Shown: positions 10,201 through 17,730 of the stretch, piece by piece
How the letters are laid out: each line of letters opens with the position of its first letter
Position numbering within the stretch: position 1 is the first letter of the stretch
Source of the DNA: DATFVJ01 sp963851085
GTDB taxonomy: Bacteria > Actinomycetota > Actinomycetes > Streptosporangiales > Streptosporangiaceae
NCBI GenBank assembly: GCA_963851085.1
Contig: CAWKNX010000004.1
Span: 124,001-188,000, forward strand
DNA: 64,000 nt
Reading direction: 5' to 3'
Position numbers and translations under genes: made by a program
Notes under the pieces: model-generated
Databases searched by the model: none
The model's input: the letters and a program-made list of their open reading frames with translations, nothing else
What the model was told of the DNA's origin: nothing

Positions 10201-10323
10201 AGCCTGACCAGGATCGACACGCGCCACCCCGTGCTCGGCAGGCACCTGCGCGAGTCCGTGGTGACAGGCACTCTGTGCTCGTACCGCCCTGTGGACGAGA
10301 CCCGCTGGCACGTGTCCGGATAG
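7207..10323 (+). CDS. Large AAA/STAND-type signalling ATPase with TPR-like repeats
   Basis: 1038 aa. The N-terminal P-loop module has Walker A GEAGIGKT (about 36-43) and Walker B VIVLDDLQWAD (about 129), as in LuxR/MalT-type ATPase regulators. A long helical-repeat region follows (about 380-850). The C-terminal 180 residues (FRRDADVWTLAYDGRTARLQ onward, ending LRESVVTGTLCSYRP) match the conserved tail of many actinobacterial ATPases that lack a DNA-binding motif. No LuxR or BTAD helix-turn-helix is visible, so it probably signals by protein contact. GTG 7207 and GTG 7210 are both possible starts. A strong hairpin at 10387-10425 follows. Confidence 0.82.
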   Translation: MVKSALVGREIELARLREAVGAAHAGTGSLVLVTGEAGIGKTSLVDAALRADRAVWGTSREGPGVPGLWPWAEVLRGCCDAGLLSGAGALAASSLTESSDDDARERFGVFDAIGRALRQAADVQPFVIVLDDLQWADAGTLRFLHFLAADLSRSRLLIVAIYRDGEAGAVLPEGLASRALPLPLRRLSPAEVARLIALLGCAPPTPDEAAAIHDKTGGNPFFVQQVARLGPDAPSLPAGVRDAVRRRVSRLGDDCGQLLAIAAVAGRQMHLRVLAAAADRPLVEVIRALEAAAAAHVIERGDADTLLFAHDLFREVVYADLDPGARIVLHGRIAAALEASAPAGMPGLSAELCRHHVAAATGRPLEALPYVRRAAADAVARMAYEEAAVHLTEGVRLAGLAAEPGRQLELLLDLGDAHRNSGDLGEARARYLEAAHEARSRGNATALARAALGIHQVGAATWSSHGETISLLEDTLARRGEPDDATTARLLAALARELSHGPGDRARAGPISDRAVTLARQLRDPGPLAICLFARHDAMWAPGSAELRLGVLDEMGRAADSARDHALSLEALFGRFVALLELGDPAAYTVFLRVTEAAQRLGQPHYRWIVQSRRAALALLSGRLDEAAHLTDAVAADAMRLCEPDGFNVTGDLMVQLSGMRGELRSVADGLAMAPGVPPFVAATVDALTALDEDDPARALDRLSPWAGRGLDEALGWQVLGVVASIAEVAAAAKDEALCTTMYGRLLPFAGGVVVTGGAVNIAGPVSLYLGMCAAALGRDAEALDHLAEAVSCATRMNARPWEARARYEMAAVLLRRGSGGDRDSAERLAMLAGQAAAQIGMQALVRRVSRLRAQAATPRNVFRRDADVWTLAYDGRTARLQDAKGLRDIARLLANPGKDVAAADLVGPGAKAEAATGADPVLDEQARRAYKRRLDLLGTRIAEAESADDTGSAECARRERQELLDGLSRAYGLGRRQRRLGAANERARKTVTARIRDSLTRIDTRHPVLGRHLRESVVTGTLCSYRPVDETRWHVSG

Positions 10324-10386
10324 CGCCGCGCGCCTGCCGGGCAGCGCACCTGCGAGCGAGCCTGGAGCGTTAGCCGGCCGAGGGGT

Positions 10387-10425
10387 CTGGCCGCGCGGCC
10401 GACGCTGAGCCGGCCGCGCGGCCAG
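10387..10425. terminator. GC-rich hairpin between convergent genes
   Basis: CTGGCCGCGCGGCCG (10387-10401) and its exact complement (10411-10425) form a 15-bp stem with a 9-nt loop. It sits between the ends of the plus-strand ATPase gene and the minus-strand cold-shock gene. There is no U tract, as is usual for actinobacterial terminators. Confidence 0.6.
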
Positions 10426-10431
10426 GTCCGC

Positions 10432-10635
10432 TCAGAGCGGGCGGACCTGCTCGGCCTGCGGGCCCTTTGCGCCCTGGCCGGCGGTGAACTCGACCCGCTG
10501 GTTCTCCTGGAGGCTGCGGAAGCCCTCCACCTGAATGGCGGAGTGGTGAACGAAGACGTCGGCGGTGCCGTCGTCGGGCGCGATGAAGCCATAACCCTTG
10601 TCGGCGTTGAACCACTTCACGGTGCCCTGAGCCAT
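10432..10635 (-). CDS. Cold-shock domain protein
   Basis: 67 aa from ATG 10635 (MAQGTVKWFNADKGYGFI), with AGGAG six bases upstream. It is a single five-stranded OB fold with RNP1 (KGYGFI) and RNP2 (VFVHHS) motifs that bind single-stranded RNA/DNA. Length and sequence are typical of actinobacterial CspA paralogues, which act as RNA chaperones or antiterminators. About 420 bp of non-coding DNA precede it (10636-11056), consistent with a long structured leader, though a leader is not proven. Confidence 0.95.
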   Translation of the reverse strand: MAQGTVKWFNADKGYGFIAPDDGTADVFVHHSAIQVEGFRSLQENQRVEFTAGQGAKGPQAEQVRPL

Positions 10636-11056
10636 GTTTACTCCTGTTGGGACCATCTTCGGGGTCCACGGGTGTGTGCCCCGGGTTGCTGCGACCGGTC
10701 GGTCCTTCGAGGCGGCTCCGGGAAACCAGGCGCCCGCTGTCAGAACTTCGCAGGCGCTGTCACACGTACACGAACTTCGACTACAACCGACACCATCTAA
10801 CACCATCGCGCGCCCGCCCGTTCCAACTCCCCCCCGGGTTGGTACGCGTCTTTCTGCCGTGGCGGACGGGCATTGCGGTGCCAATGACCACACTCCGGGC
10901 GAGCTGACGGCCGCGCCAGCGGGCCTGACCGGGAGTATCACCCGCTGCGGGCGGGGCGAGGCGGCCCGGCAGTTGGTGGACTCAGACCCGGCGACAACGC
11001 ACAGCAGCGGCTCAGTGATCGCGGTGGATTTCCCGTTACTACGAAAGAACCCGCGA
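10636..11056. other. Non-coding spacer upstream of the cold-shock gene
   Basis: No ORF here has coding character. An imperfect palindrome lies at its distal end (AGTGATCGCGG at 11014-11024 and its complement at 11051-11061), overlapping the stop of the CbbR-like gene; it resembles the 57-bp repeat family only in its GATCGCGG core. It could be the terminator of that gene. The rest may be the cold-shock leader and promoter. Confidence 0.4.
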
Positions 11057-12451
11057 TCACTCGTCCGCGATGCTGGGCGGCCCAGGCACGTGGAACTCAC
11101 CGGTGCGCAGAACATGCTGGACGAACAGCCGGGCCGGCGCGGGCAGCCGTCCCTCACGTGAGACGAGCCGCCAGTCGCGCCGCAGCGGCGTCGCGGGTGT
11201 GGGGAGTTCCACGAGCGCGCCGCGGCCGAGGTCACGCGCGACCGCGTCGCGTGAGATCAGTGTGACGCCAAGGCCGGCCGCGGCGGACTCGCAGACGGCG
11301 ACGTTCGATCCGACGGTGAGCGTGCTCGGTGTCAGCTCCAGCGAATCGAGGAAGCTCTCCGTGGTCGCGCGCGTACCAGAGCCGTGTTCGCGCAGCAGCC
11401 AGGTCTGCCGCGCGAGCCAGTCCAGGACCTGCCACGCGTCCCCGGCAGCGTCATCAGGTTCACGGGGGGATCCCGGGAGGTCGACCCCGCGGGGCAACAC
11501 AGCCGTAACGGCTGCCGCGGATGTGCTATCCGCCGGTGCGGAGGGATCTTGGGCCACCGGGGTCTGGGGTGCCCCCAGATCGCCCGGCGCCCCCCACGGC
11601 AACACAGCCGTAACGGCTGCCGCGGATGTGCTATCCGCCGGTGCGGAAGGATCTTGGGCCACCGGGGTTAGGGGTGCCCCCAGATCGCCCGGCGCCCCCC
11701 ACGGCAACACAGCCGTAACGGCTGCCGCGGATGTGCTATCCGCCGGTGCGGAAGGATCTTGGGCCACCGGGGTTAGGGGTGCCCCCAGATCGCCCGGCGC
11801 CCCCCACGGCAACACAGCCGTAACGGCTGCCGCGGATGTGCTATCCGCCGGTGCGGAAGGATCTTGGGCCACCGGGGTCTGGGGTGCCCCCAGATCGCCC
11901 GGCGCCCCCCACGGCAACACAGCCGTAACGGCTGCCGCGGCGCACACCACGATGAGCGGGTTGGGCCGTACCGCGTGCGCGACCATGGTCGGCCGTCCCG
12001 GTCCCTGCGGAGGCCTGCCGCCCAGCACGAGGTCAACCTCGTGGTCGGCCACCAGGCTCCATACCCGCGCCCGGTTGCCCACTTCGAGCAGGAGGCCGAT
12101 CCTGGGGTGGCTGCGCCTGAAGGTGGCAAGCAGCCGCGGCAGCAACTGCTCGCCCGCGGTGGTGACGGCCGCGATACGCAGCTTGCCCCCTTCCGCCTCG
12201 CCCACCGCCGCGGTATAGGCCTCGTCGAGGAGGCCGAGCACGCCCCGCACGTAACCGGTGTAGATCTCACCCGCGTCGGTGAGCCTGAGCCCGCGGCCGT
12301 CCTTGGTCACCAGCGCCAGCGCGAGGTCCTTCTGCAGCGCCGCGAGGCACGACGACACGGCCGACTGGGTGACGACGAGACGTTCGGCGGCCGCCCTGAT
12401 CGACCCGGTCTCCGCCACCGCGAGGAAGGTGCGCAGCTGTGTAAGGGTCAT
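11057..12451 (-). CDS. LysR-type regulator, CbbR-like, with a tandem-repeat insertion in the effector domain
   Basis: 464 aa against about 300 for the family. The N-terminal winged HTH is canonical (TLTQLRTFLAVAETGSIRAA...VTQSAVSSCLAALQ). The effector domain starts at about residue 90 (LLLEVGNRARVWSLVADHEV, a CbbR-like stretch). About 150 residues are inserted after NPLIVVCAAAAVTAVLP: four copies of a 35-aa unit rich in Ala, Pro and Gly (GAPGDLGAP..VAQDPSAPADS), encoded by 105-bp repeats. The domain then resumes (DWLARQTWLLREHGSGTRAT) and ends normally. It lies 78 bp downstream of phosphoribulokinase on the same strand, so it probably controls the Calvin genes in response to metabolites. ATG 12451 is chosen over TTG 12457. 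Confidence 0.85.
   Translation of the reverse strand: MTLTQLRTFLAVAETGSIRAAAERLVVTQSAVSSCLAALQKDLALALVTKDGRGLRLTDAGEIYTGYVRGVLGLLDEAYTAAVGEAEGGKLRIAAVTTAGEQLLPRLLATFRRSHPRIGLLLEVGNRARVWSLVADHEVDLVLGGRPPQGPGRPTMVAHAVRPNPLIVVCAAAAVTAVLPWGAPGDLGAPQTPVAQDPSAPADSTSAAAVTAVLPWGAPGDLGAPLTPVAQDPSAPADSTSAAAVTAVLPWGAPGDLGAPLTPVAQDPSAPADSTSAAAVTAVLPWGAPGDLGAPQTPVAQDPSAPADSTSAAAVTAVLPRGVDLPGSPREPDDAAGDAWQVLDWLARQTWLLREHGSGTRATTESFLDSLELTPSTLTVGSNVAVCESAAAGLGVTLISRDAVARDLGRGALVELPTPATPLRRDWRLVSREGRLPAPARLFVQHVLRTGEFHVPGPPSIADE
11493..11940. repeat. Tandem repeat, 105-bp unit, about 4.3 copies, inside the LysR gene
   Basis: Units begin at 11493, 11598, 11703, 11808 and 11913, spaced exactly 105 bp; the last is cut after about 28 bp. 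Copies are nearly identical (a few substitutions), so the expansion is recent. Each unit contains the small palindrome CAGCCGTAACGGCTG. Because 105 is a multiple of three, the frame stays open and adds 35 residues per unit. Confidence 0.95.
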
Positions 12452-12529
12452 GATCAAGCACCGTCCCTCGCCAGGCGCGGGGGGGTGACTGGGCTCACCT
12501 GAACCTGGACCTGTCCCGGGCGGCCCTGG

Positions 12530-13522
12530 TCATGCCATATCTCTGTCCCGCACGAGGTGGTAGAGGAGCAGCAACTGGGCCAGCCTGAGCGGCTCGCTCC
12601 GCCTGTTCTCCTCGATCATGCCGAGGCAGTCGGGCAGTGCCTGTTCGACGCCAAGGCCGTCCCAGATCGCCTTGGCGAGCACTTCGGCCTCGCCCTCTGG
12701 CGCGTACCCGTGGATATGCAGCGCGTCGGCCGGGCTCCCGTCCACGTCGCGCACGAGCTTGAGGTGGGCGACGCTGGGCGGCACCTCGGCGATCAGCTTC
12801 GCGAAGTTCGGGTGCCGGATCGTCGGGCGCAGCAGCAGGGTCACCGACAGCGGGGTGCCCGGCGGATCATGCCGCCCGTCGATCGGCGCGAAGCTCACGG
12901 CGATGTCGGCCTCGCGCCGCTGCGGGCGGATGAACACGGCCGATTCTGGCTCGCGGACCGCGAGTTCGGCGAGCACCTGCTCGCGGCGGTACCCGCGCTC
13001 CCTGACGTCGCGCCGTACCTTCCACTCCCGCCTGATGTGCTCACCGGGGTCGACGTACACGGTCACGTCGAAACACGCCCTGGACAGGCTCGTGTGCAGT
13101 GGCAGCAACCCCTCCGCGATCACGAAGTCGCGCGGCTCGACGAGCTCGGGCCGGGCGAGCAGCCCGGTGGAGTGGTCATACACCGGCTTGAGTATCGGCT
13201 CACCCATCGCGAGAAGCTGCAGATGCTGTTCCATGATCTGCATGTAGTTGCAGTCGGGATGCAGCGGCGTGAAGGGCAACCCCTTCCGCTCGCCGCGGTC
13301 GTAGCAGTGGTAGTCGTCCACGCACAAAGACGTGCTCTGCTGCGCGCCGAGCGCCTGCACAAGACCACGGGTGAGCGTCGTCTTACCTGCCGCGCTGTCA
13401 CCCGCGATGGCAAGCATCGTCGGGCGGCGCCGGCCGAGGGCGCGGTGCATCCGCATCAGCTTGTCGGGCAAGGCGCTCGCCGCCTCCTCTTCACTCCACG
13501 CGCGGTCCGCCTTGGCGCTCAT
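12530..13522 (-). CDS. prk: Phosphoribulokinase
   Basis: 330 aa. P-loop GDSAAGKTT (about 41-49), the catalytic/ribulose-5-phosphate region VDDYHCYDRGERK, and PVYDHSTG followed by the Walker-B-like VIAEGLLPLH are typical of phosphoribulokinase, distinguishing it from uridine kinase. The reaction is ATP + ribulose 5-phosphate to RuBP, the committed step of the Calvin cycle in the cytoplasm. It is 95 bp from the divergent response-regulator gene and upstream of the CbbR-like gene on the same strand. ATG 13522 is preferred to TTG 13528. No good Shine-Dalgarno is visible. The spacer contains TTACTAGTCAGTCAC, a possible regulator site. Confidence 0.93.
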   Translation of the reverse strand: MSAKADRAWSEEEAASALPDKLMRMHRALGRRRPTMLAIAGDSAAGKTTLTRGLVQALGAQQSTSLCVDDYHCYDRGERKGLPFTPLHPDCNYMQIMEQHLQLLAMGEPILKPVYDHSTGLLARPELVEPRDFVIAEGLLPLHTSLSRACFDVTVYVDPGEHIRREWKVRRDVRERGYRREQVLAELAVREPESAVFIRPQRREADIAVSFAPIDGRHDPPGTPLSVTLLLRPTIRHPNFAKLIAEVPPSVAHLKLVRDVDGSPADALHIHGYAPEGEAEVLAKAIWDGLGVEQALPDCLGMIEENRRSEPLRLAQLLLLYHLVRDRDMA

Positions 13523-13617
13523 ACACAAAGTTACTAGTCAGTCACTTCGGGCGCTTCCCCCGGTGGGGGGAGGGAACGGGGGAGCCCACGGAAGTTGCTG
13601 TCCGTACGCTGGAAGGC

Positions 13618-14277
13618 ATGAACAGGTCACCGCCCCGGCTGCTGATTGTCGATGACCACCAGATGGTGCTCGACGGCCTGCGCGCGATGCTCGACGCCTA
13701 CAGGGACAAGATAAAGATCGTGGGCGAAGCCGGTGAGCCTGACGAGGCGATCGCGCTCGTCGAAGCGGAAAAGCCCGATCTCGTGCTCCTGGACATACGG
13801 CTGCGCGGTGTCAGCGGGCTCGACCTGTGCGCGGACATCCGCCGCAGGCGGCCGGAGTGCAAGGTCGTCTTCTTGACTGTGTACGACGATGAGCAGTACC
13901 TATACCAGGCGATGCGCCTCGGCGCCTCGGGCTTCCTGCTGAAACGGGTCCGCGGCGCGGAACTTGTCGACTACCTGACCCGCATTCACCAGGGCGAGAC
14001 GCTCATCGACCCCGCCCTCGCCGCCCGCGTGGCGCAATCGGCGGCACGCCTGCAAAGCGGTGAGTTCTGGCCGGGTGCGCATTTGGGCCTGACGCAGCGC
14101 GAGAGCGAGGTGCTCGCGCTGATGGTCTCCGGCCGGTCGAACCGCGCCATCGCCGCCAGGCTCACGGTGAGCGAGGAGACGGTGAAGACACACGTCCGCG
14201 GGATCTACCGCAAGCTCGATGTCACCGACCGGGCCGGTGCGGTCGCCGCGGCCCTGCGCGAAGGGATCTTCCATTGA
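13618..14277 (+). CDS. NarL/FixJ-type response regulator
   Basis: 219 aa. Receiver domain (residues 6-125): acidic pair in VDDHQM, phospho-acceptor Asp in LVLLDIRL, Thr in FLTVYDDE, Lys in FLLKRV. A C-terminal LuxR HTH (about 152-215) reads LTQRESEVLALMVSGRSNRA...SEETVKTHVRGIYRKL. It is encoded divergently from phosphoribulokinase and overlaps the next gene by 4 bp (TTGA), so it is co-translated with the histidine kinase. Its place between prk and cbbL suggests it may control carbon-fixation genes; this is inference. Confidence 0.92.
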   Translation: MNRSPPRLLIVDDHQMVLDGLRAMLDAYRDKIKIVGEAGEPDEAIALVEAEKPDLVLLDIRLRGVSGLDLCADIRRRRPECKVVFLTVYDDEQYLYQAMRLGASGFLLKRVRGAELVDYLTRIHQGETLIDPALAARVAQSAARLQSGEFWPGAHLGLTQRESEVLALMVSGRSNRAIAARLTVSEETVKTHVRGIYRKLDVTDRAGAVAAALREGIFH

Positions 14278-15464
14278 GCCGCCTCGGCCTCGCCGACCCC
14301 GTGCGGGAGGCGCGACTGCTCGTCCGGATCATCGAGACGATCTCGGCCGGGCTTGACCTGGACGGGATTCTCCAAGGGATCGCATCGCTCGTGACCGAGA
14401 CCACCGACACCGACGTGTGCTTCGTGCACCTGCTCGATGAGGATGGTCAGCGGCTCGTGCTGCGGGGCGCCACCCCGCCGTTCGACCGGCTCGCCGGGGA
14501 GGTCGAACTGAAGGTCGGCGAGGGGGTGTCTGGCTGGGTCGCGGCCCACGGCCAGCCGGCCGTCATCGTCACGGACAAGCGCGCCGACGACAGGTACAAG
14601 TACATCCCCGCGCTGCGGGGAGAAGAGTTCACGTCGATGGTCTCCGTGCCCATCCTGAGCAAGCCGCGCCACCTGGTCGGCGTGCTCAACGTGCATACGC
14701 GCAAGCGCCGCGAGTTCAACGACGCCGACGTGGAGTTGCTGCGCTCGGTGGCGGGCCTGATGGCCGGTGCTATCGAGAACGCGCGGCTGCACCGCCGGCT
14801 GGCCGAGCGTGAGGAAGCCATGGAACGGTTCGCCGAGCGGATCGTCCGTGCCCAGGAAGCCGAACGGCGGCGGCTGGCGGGCGAGATCCACGACGGCATC
14901 AGCCAGCGCGTGGTGAGCCTGTCGTTCCACCTGTCGGCCGCCGCGGACGCCGTGGCGGCGGCTCCGGACGTGGCCGCCCATGAGATCAGCGAGGCACAGT
15001 TGCTCGCCGAAGCGGCGCTCGACGAGACGCGTTTCGCTATCGCGGGGCTGCACCCGCCCGTGCTCGACGACCTCGGGCTCGCGGCGAGCCTGGAGAGCCT
15101 CGCCAGGTCTCTCCCTCACCTCGACATCGAGACCGACGTCCGGCAGTGCCACTTGCCCCCGCACGTGGAAACCGCCGTCTACCGCATCGCGCAGGAGGCC
15201 CTGCAGAACGTCGCCAAGCACGCGGACGCAACGTCCGCCCAGGTGCGCCTCATGACACGCGGCGACATAATCATCCTCGAGGTCGAAGACGACGGTAAGG
15301 GCTTCACACCGGCCGAGCTCATCGGCCGCAAGGGGCCCGGCGGCTACGGCCTGCCGGGCATGCGCGAGCGCGCCGAACTGCTCGGCGGCATGCTCGAGCT
15401 GCAAAGCAGCCCGGGACATGGCACCGTGCTGAGGCTTCGCTTCCCCGCAGCCACGGCCCGGTGA
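14274..15464 (+). CDS. GAF-domain sensor histidine kinase (NarX/DegS class)
   Basis: 396 aa from TTG 14274, which overlaps the regulator's stop codon. An N-terminal GAF domain (about 18-168) probably binds a small ligand or haem. A coiled stretch leads to HisKA_3 with the phospho-acceptor His in RRRLAGEIHDGISQRVVSLS (about residue 207). The HATPase_c domain (about 290-395) has the N box AQEALQNVAKHADA and G box DDGKGF...GGYGLPGMRERA. No membrane segments are visible, so it is cytosolic. It should phosphorylate the adjacent NarL-type regulator. The signal is unknown. Confidence 0.92.
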   Translation: MSRLGLADPVREARLLVRIIETISAGLDLDGILQGIASLVTETTDTDVCFVHLLDEDGQRLVLRGATPPFDRLAGEVELKVGEGVSGWVAAHGQPAVIVTDKRADDRYKYIPALRGEEFTSMVSVPILSKPRHLVGVLNVHTRKRREFNDADVELLRSVAGLMAGAIENARLHRRLAEREEAMERFAERIVRAQEAERRRLAGEIHDGISQRVVSLSFHLSAAADAVAAAPDVAAHEISEAQLLAEAALDETRFAIAGLHPPVLDDLGLAASLESLARSLPHLDIETDVRQCHLPPHVETAVYRIAQEALQNVAKHADATSAQVRLMTRGDIIILEVEDDGKGFTPAELIGRKGPGGYGLPGMRERAELLGGMLELQSSPGHGTVLRLRFPAATAR

Positions 15465-15561
15465 ATCCGTGCTGGCCCCAGGGGACACCCTCGCGGCCAC
15501 CGTCATCTTGGCGCGGGCCGCGCCGCCCGGTGACCTGTGGACACGCCGGGCAGCGGCATGA

Positions 15562-15666
15562 AAGTTACCCCCAGAACGTCGTTCACCCCTGGCGAACCCC
15601 TTGACAGCCTGCCAAGATCGCCAGTAGGGCAGCGCCCCCATTGGGCGGGCGGGTCTTGTAAGGGAA
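15562..15666 (+). ncRNA. Conserved 105-bp intergenic element, copy 1 (structured RNA candidate upstream of cbbL)
   Basis: This segment aligns without gaps to 34391-34495 at roughly 80-85% identity, although both sites are non-coding and flanking sequences differ. Shared blocks: AAGTTAYCCCCAGAACG at the start, TTGACA at offset 39, CCAAGATC, a small hairpin (GGGCAGCGCCC here, GGGGCAACGCCCC in the other copy, with both stem sides changed), and GGGCGGGTCTTG pairing CAAGA with TCTTG. That paired change suggests selection on RNA structure. It ends 142 bp before the cbbL ATG, so it may be a leader or small RNA; strand is inferred. Confidence 0.5.
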
Positions 15667-15700
15667 GCGCCACGGTGCGCGGCCGTTAAGGATAATTGGT

Positions 15701-15712
15701 AAGTATTTACTT
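15701..15712. promoter_or_regulatory. Candidate CbbR (LysR-type) binding site / cbb promoter region
   Basis: AAGTATTTACTT is a dyad (AAGTA/TACTT) in an unusually AT-rich patch (about 15690-15735) about 100 bp before cbbL. It lies within TAAGTATTTACTTGA, which satisfies the LysR T-N11-A rule. The CbbR-like gene is 3.2 kb away. Binding is inferred. Confidence 0.4.
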
Positions 15713-15807
15713 GATAGAAGCTCGCATATTCTCAATAGACATCTGTCATGTCGCTGGGTCATGGTGGGGGAAGCGGCAGGAAATCCAATCAGCCGCTAGG
15801 AGGAACG

Positions 15808-17239
15808 ATGGCGGGCGACCGCTGGAACGCAGGGGTGATCCCCTACGCCGAGATGGGCTTCTGGAAGCCTGACTACGAGCCGAAGGACACTGACGTGCTC
15901 GCCGCGTTCCGTGTGACACCGCAGCCAGGTGTTCCGCCCGAGGAAGCGGGGGCCGCGGTGGCCGGCGAGTCTTCGACCGCCACCTGGACCGTCGTATGGA
16001 CCGACCGGCTCACCGCCTACGACCACTACCAGGCCAAGTGCTATCGGGTCGACCCGGTTCCCGGCCGTGAGAACGAGTACATCGCCTATGTCGCTTATGA
16101 CATCGATCTCTTCGAGGAGGGATCCATCCCCAACCTGACGTCGTCGATCATCGGCAACGTGTTCGGCTTCAAGGCGCTGCGCGCGCTGCGCCTTGAGGAC
16201 ATGCGGATCCCTCTGCACTACGTGAAGACCTTTACCGGCCCGCCGCACGGCATCGTCATGGAGCGCGAGTACCTCGACAAGTACGGGCGCCCGCTGCTCG
16301 GCGCGACGACCAAGCCGAAGCTGGGGCTCTCTGCGCGCAACTACGGCCGGGTGGTCTACGAGGCGCTGCGCGGCGGTCTCGACTTCACCAAGGACGACGA
16401 GAACATCAACTCCCAGCCCTTCATGCGCTGGCGGGACCGATTTCTGTTCGTCATGGAGGCTGTGAACAGGGCTGCCGAGCAGACCGGCGAAATCAAGGGC
16501 CACTACCTCAACGTGACCGCCGCCACGATGGAGCAGATGTACGAGCGGGCCGAGTTCGCCAAGGAACTCGGCAGCGTCGTCGTCATGATCGACCTCACGA
16601 TCGGGTACACCGCGATGCACTCGATGTCCAACTGGGCGCGGGCCAACGGGGTCCTGCTGCATCTCCACCGGGCCGGCCACTCCACCTACACCCGTCAGAA
16701 GACGCACGGCGTGAGCTTCCGCGTCATCTCCAAATGGTGCCGGCTGCTCGGCGTGGACCATGTCCACGCAGGCACCGTGGTCGGCAAGCTGGAAGGGGAC
16801 CCGGGCACCACGCGTGGCTACTACGACACCTTGCGGATGTCGCACGTGCCCGCCAACCCGGCCCACGGGATTTTCTTCGATCAGGACTGGGGATCCATGC
16901 CCGGGGTCATGCCGGTGGCGTCCGGCGGGATCCACGCCTGGCCAGATGCACCAGCTTCTGCACTACCTGGGCGAGGACGTGGTGCTGCAGTTCGGCGGTG
17001 GCACCATCGGCCACCCGATGGGCGTCTCGGCAGGTGCCACGGCGAACCGGGTCGCCGTCGAGGCGATGATCAAGGCACGCAACGAGGGGCGGGACTATCT
17101 CAGCGAGGGCGAGGAGATCCTGCGCGACGCCGCGAAGCACTGCAAGCCACTCGAGGCGGCGCTCGACGTCTGGCGGGACGTCGCGTTCAACTACGAATCG
17201 ACGGACACTCCCGACGTGCTGGCCACGCCGACCAGCTAG
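15808..17239 (+). CDS. cbbL: RuBisCO large subunit, red-type form I, carrying a +1 frameshift
   Basis: ATG 15808 follows AGGAGGAACG. All catalytic landmarks are present: TTKPKLGLS, the carbamylated Lys in GGLDFTKDDENINSQPF, HLHRAGHSTYTRQK, loop 6 GTVVGKLEGD and ASGGIH. HRAGHSTYTRQK and the neighbouring CbbX mark it as red-type (form IC/ID/IE); the actinobacterial form IE is likely. After GGIHAW the frame breaks: one extra C in TGGCCAGATG (16940-16944) moves the rest (MHQLLHYLGEDVVLQFGGGT to TAG 17239) to another frame. Deleting it gives a 476-aa protein of normal length. Either a sequencing error or a fresh mutation, since everything else is intact. Confidence 0.9.
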
Positions 17240-17286
17240 CTCATACCTGTCAGCTGGCACCGCCGCCAAGATACGAGGAACCCGTC

Positions 17287-17730
17287 ATGCGAATCACCCA
17301 AGGCACGTTTTCCAACCTGCCCGATCTCACCGACGACGAGATTGCCGCCCAGATCCAGTACGCCATCAGCCAGGGCTGGTCTATCGCGGTCGAGTTCACC
17401 GACGACCCGCACCCACGTAACAACCTGTGGGAGATGTGGGGGCTGCCCATGTTCGACATCGCCGACGCCGCGGCCGGGCTGCATGAGGTCAGGGCCTGCA
17501 GGGGCGCGTACCCAGAACACTACGTTCGGGTGTCGGCGTACGACGCGACCTACGGGAGGCAGACCACCGCGCTGAGTTTCATCGTGCAGCGGCCACCGCA
17601 GGAGCCCGGGTTCCGGCTCGACCGCCAGGAGGCCGCCGACCGCCGCATGAGATACACACTGCACCCCTACGTGGCTGACCGGCCGCACGGGGAGCGTTAC
17701 GGGCGGCACGGGAATGACCCGGCCAGCTGA
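17287..17730 (+). CDS. cbbS: RuBisCO small subunit
   Basis: 147 aa from ATG 17287, with GAGGAA upstream, 47 bp after the cbbL stop. It starts MRITQGTFSNLPDLTDDEI, followed by IQYAISQGWSIAVEFTDDPHPRNNLWEMWGLPMF: the red-type small subunit with its characteristic C-terminal extension (about 110-147), which in red-type enzymes forms a hairpin in the central channel. It assembles as L8S8 with CbbL. Its end overlaps cbbX by 17 bp. Because of the cbbL frameshift, a naive ORF search joins part of cbbL to cbbS as one 660-aa ORF. Confidence 0.93.
   Translation: MRITQGTFSNLPDLTDDEIAAQIQYAISQGWSIAVEFTDDPHPRNNLWEMWGLPMFDIADAAAGLHEVRACRGAYPEHYVRVSAYDATYGRQTTALSFIVQRPPQEPGFRLDRQEAADRRMRYTLHPYVADRPHGERYGRHGNDPAS

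Noticed and set aside
10432..11235. 267-aa frame including the cold-shock protein
   Set aside because: Only the last 67 residues are protein-like; a strong ribosome-binding site marks the internal ATG at 10635.
15562..15666. Assignment of the 105-bp element to the known 6C RNA motif
   Set aside because: The runs have five Cs and the arrangement does not clearly match two C-loop hairpins; left as an unnamed candidate.
15748..17730. A single 660-aa protein joining RuBisCO large and small subunits
   Set aside because: The join is produced only by the frameshift in cbbL; the intervening frame is nonsense and cbbS has its own ribosome-binding site.
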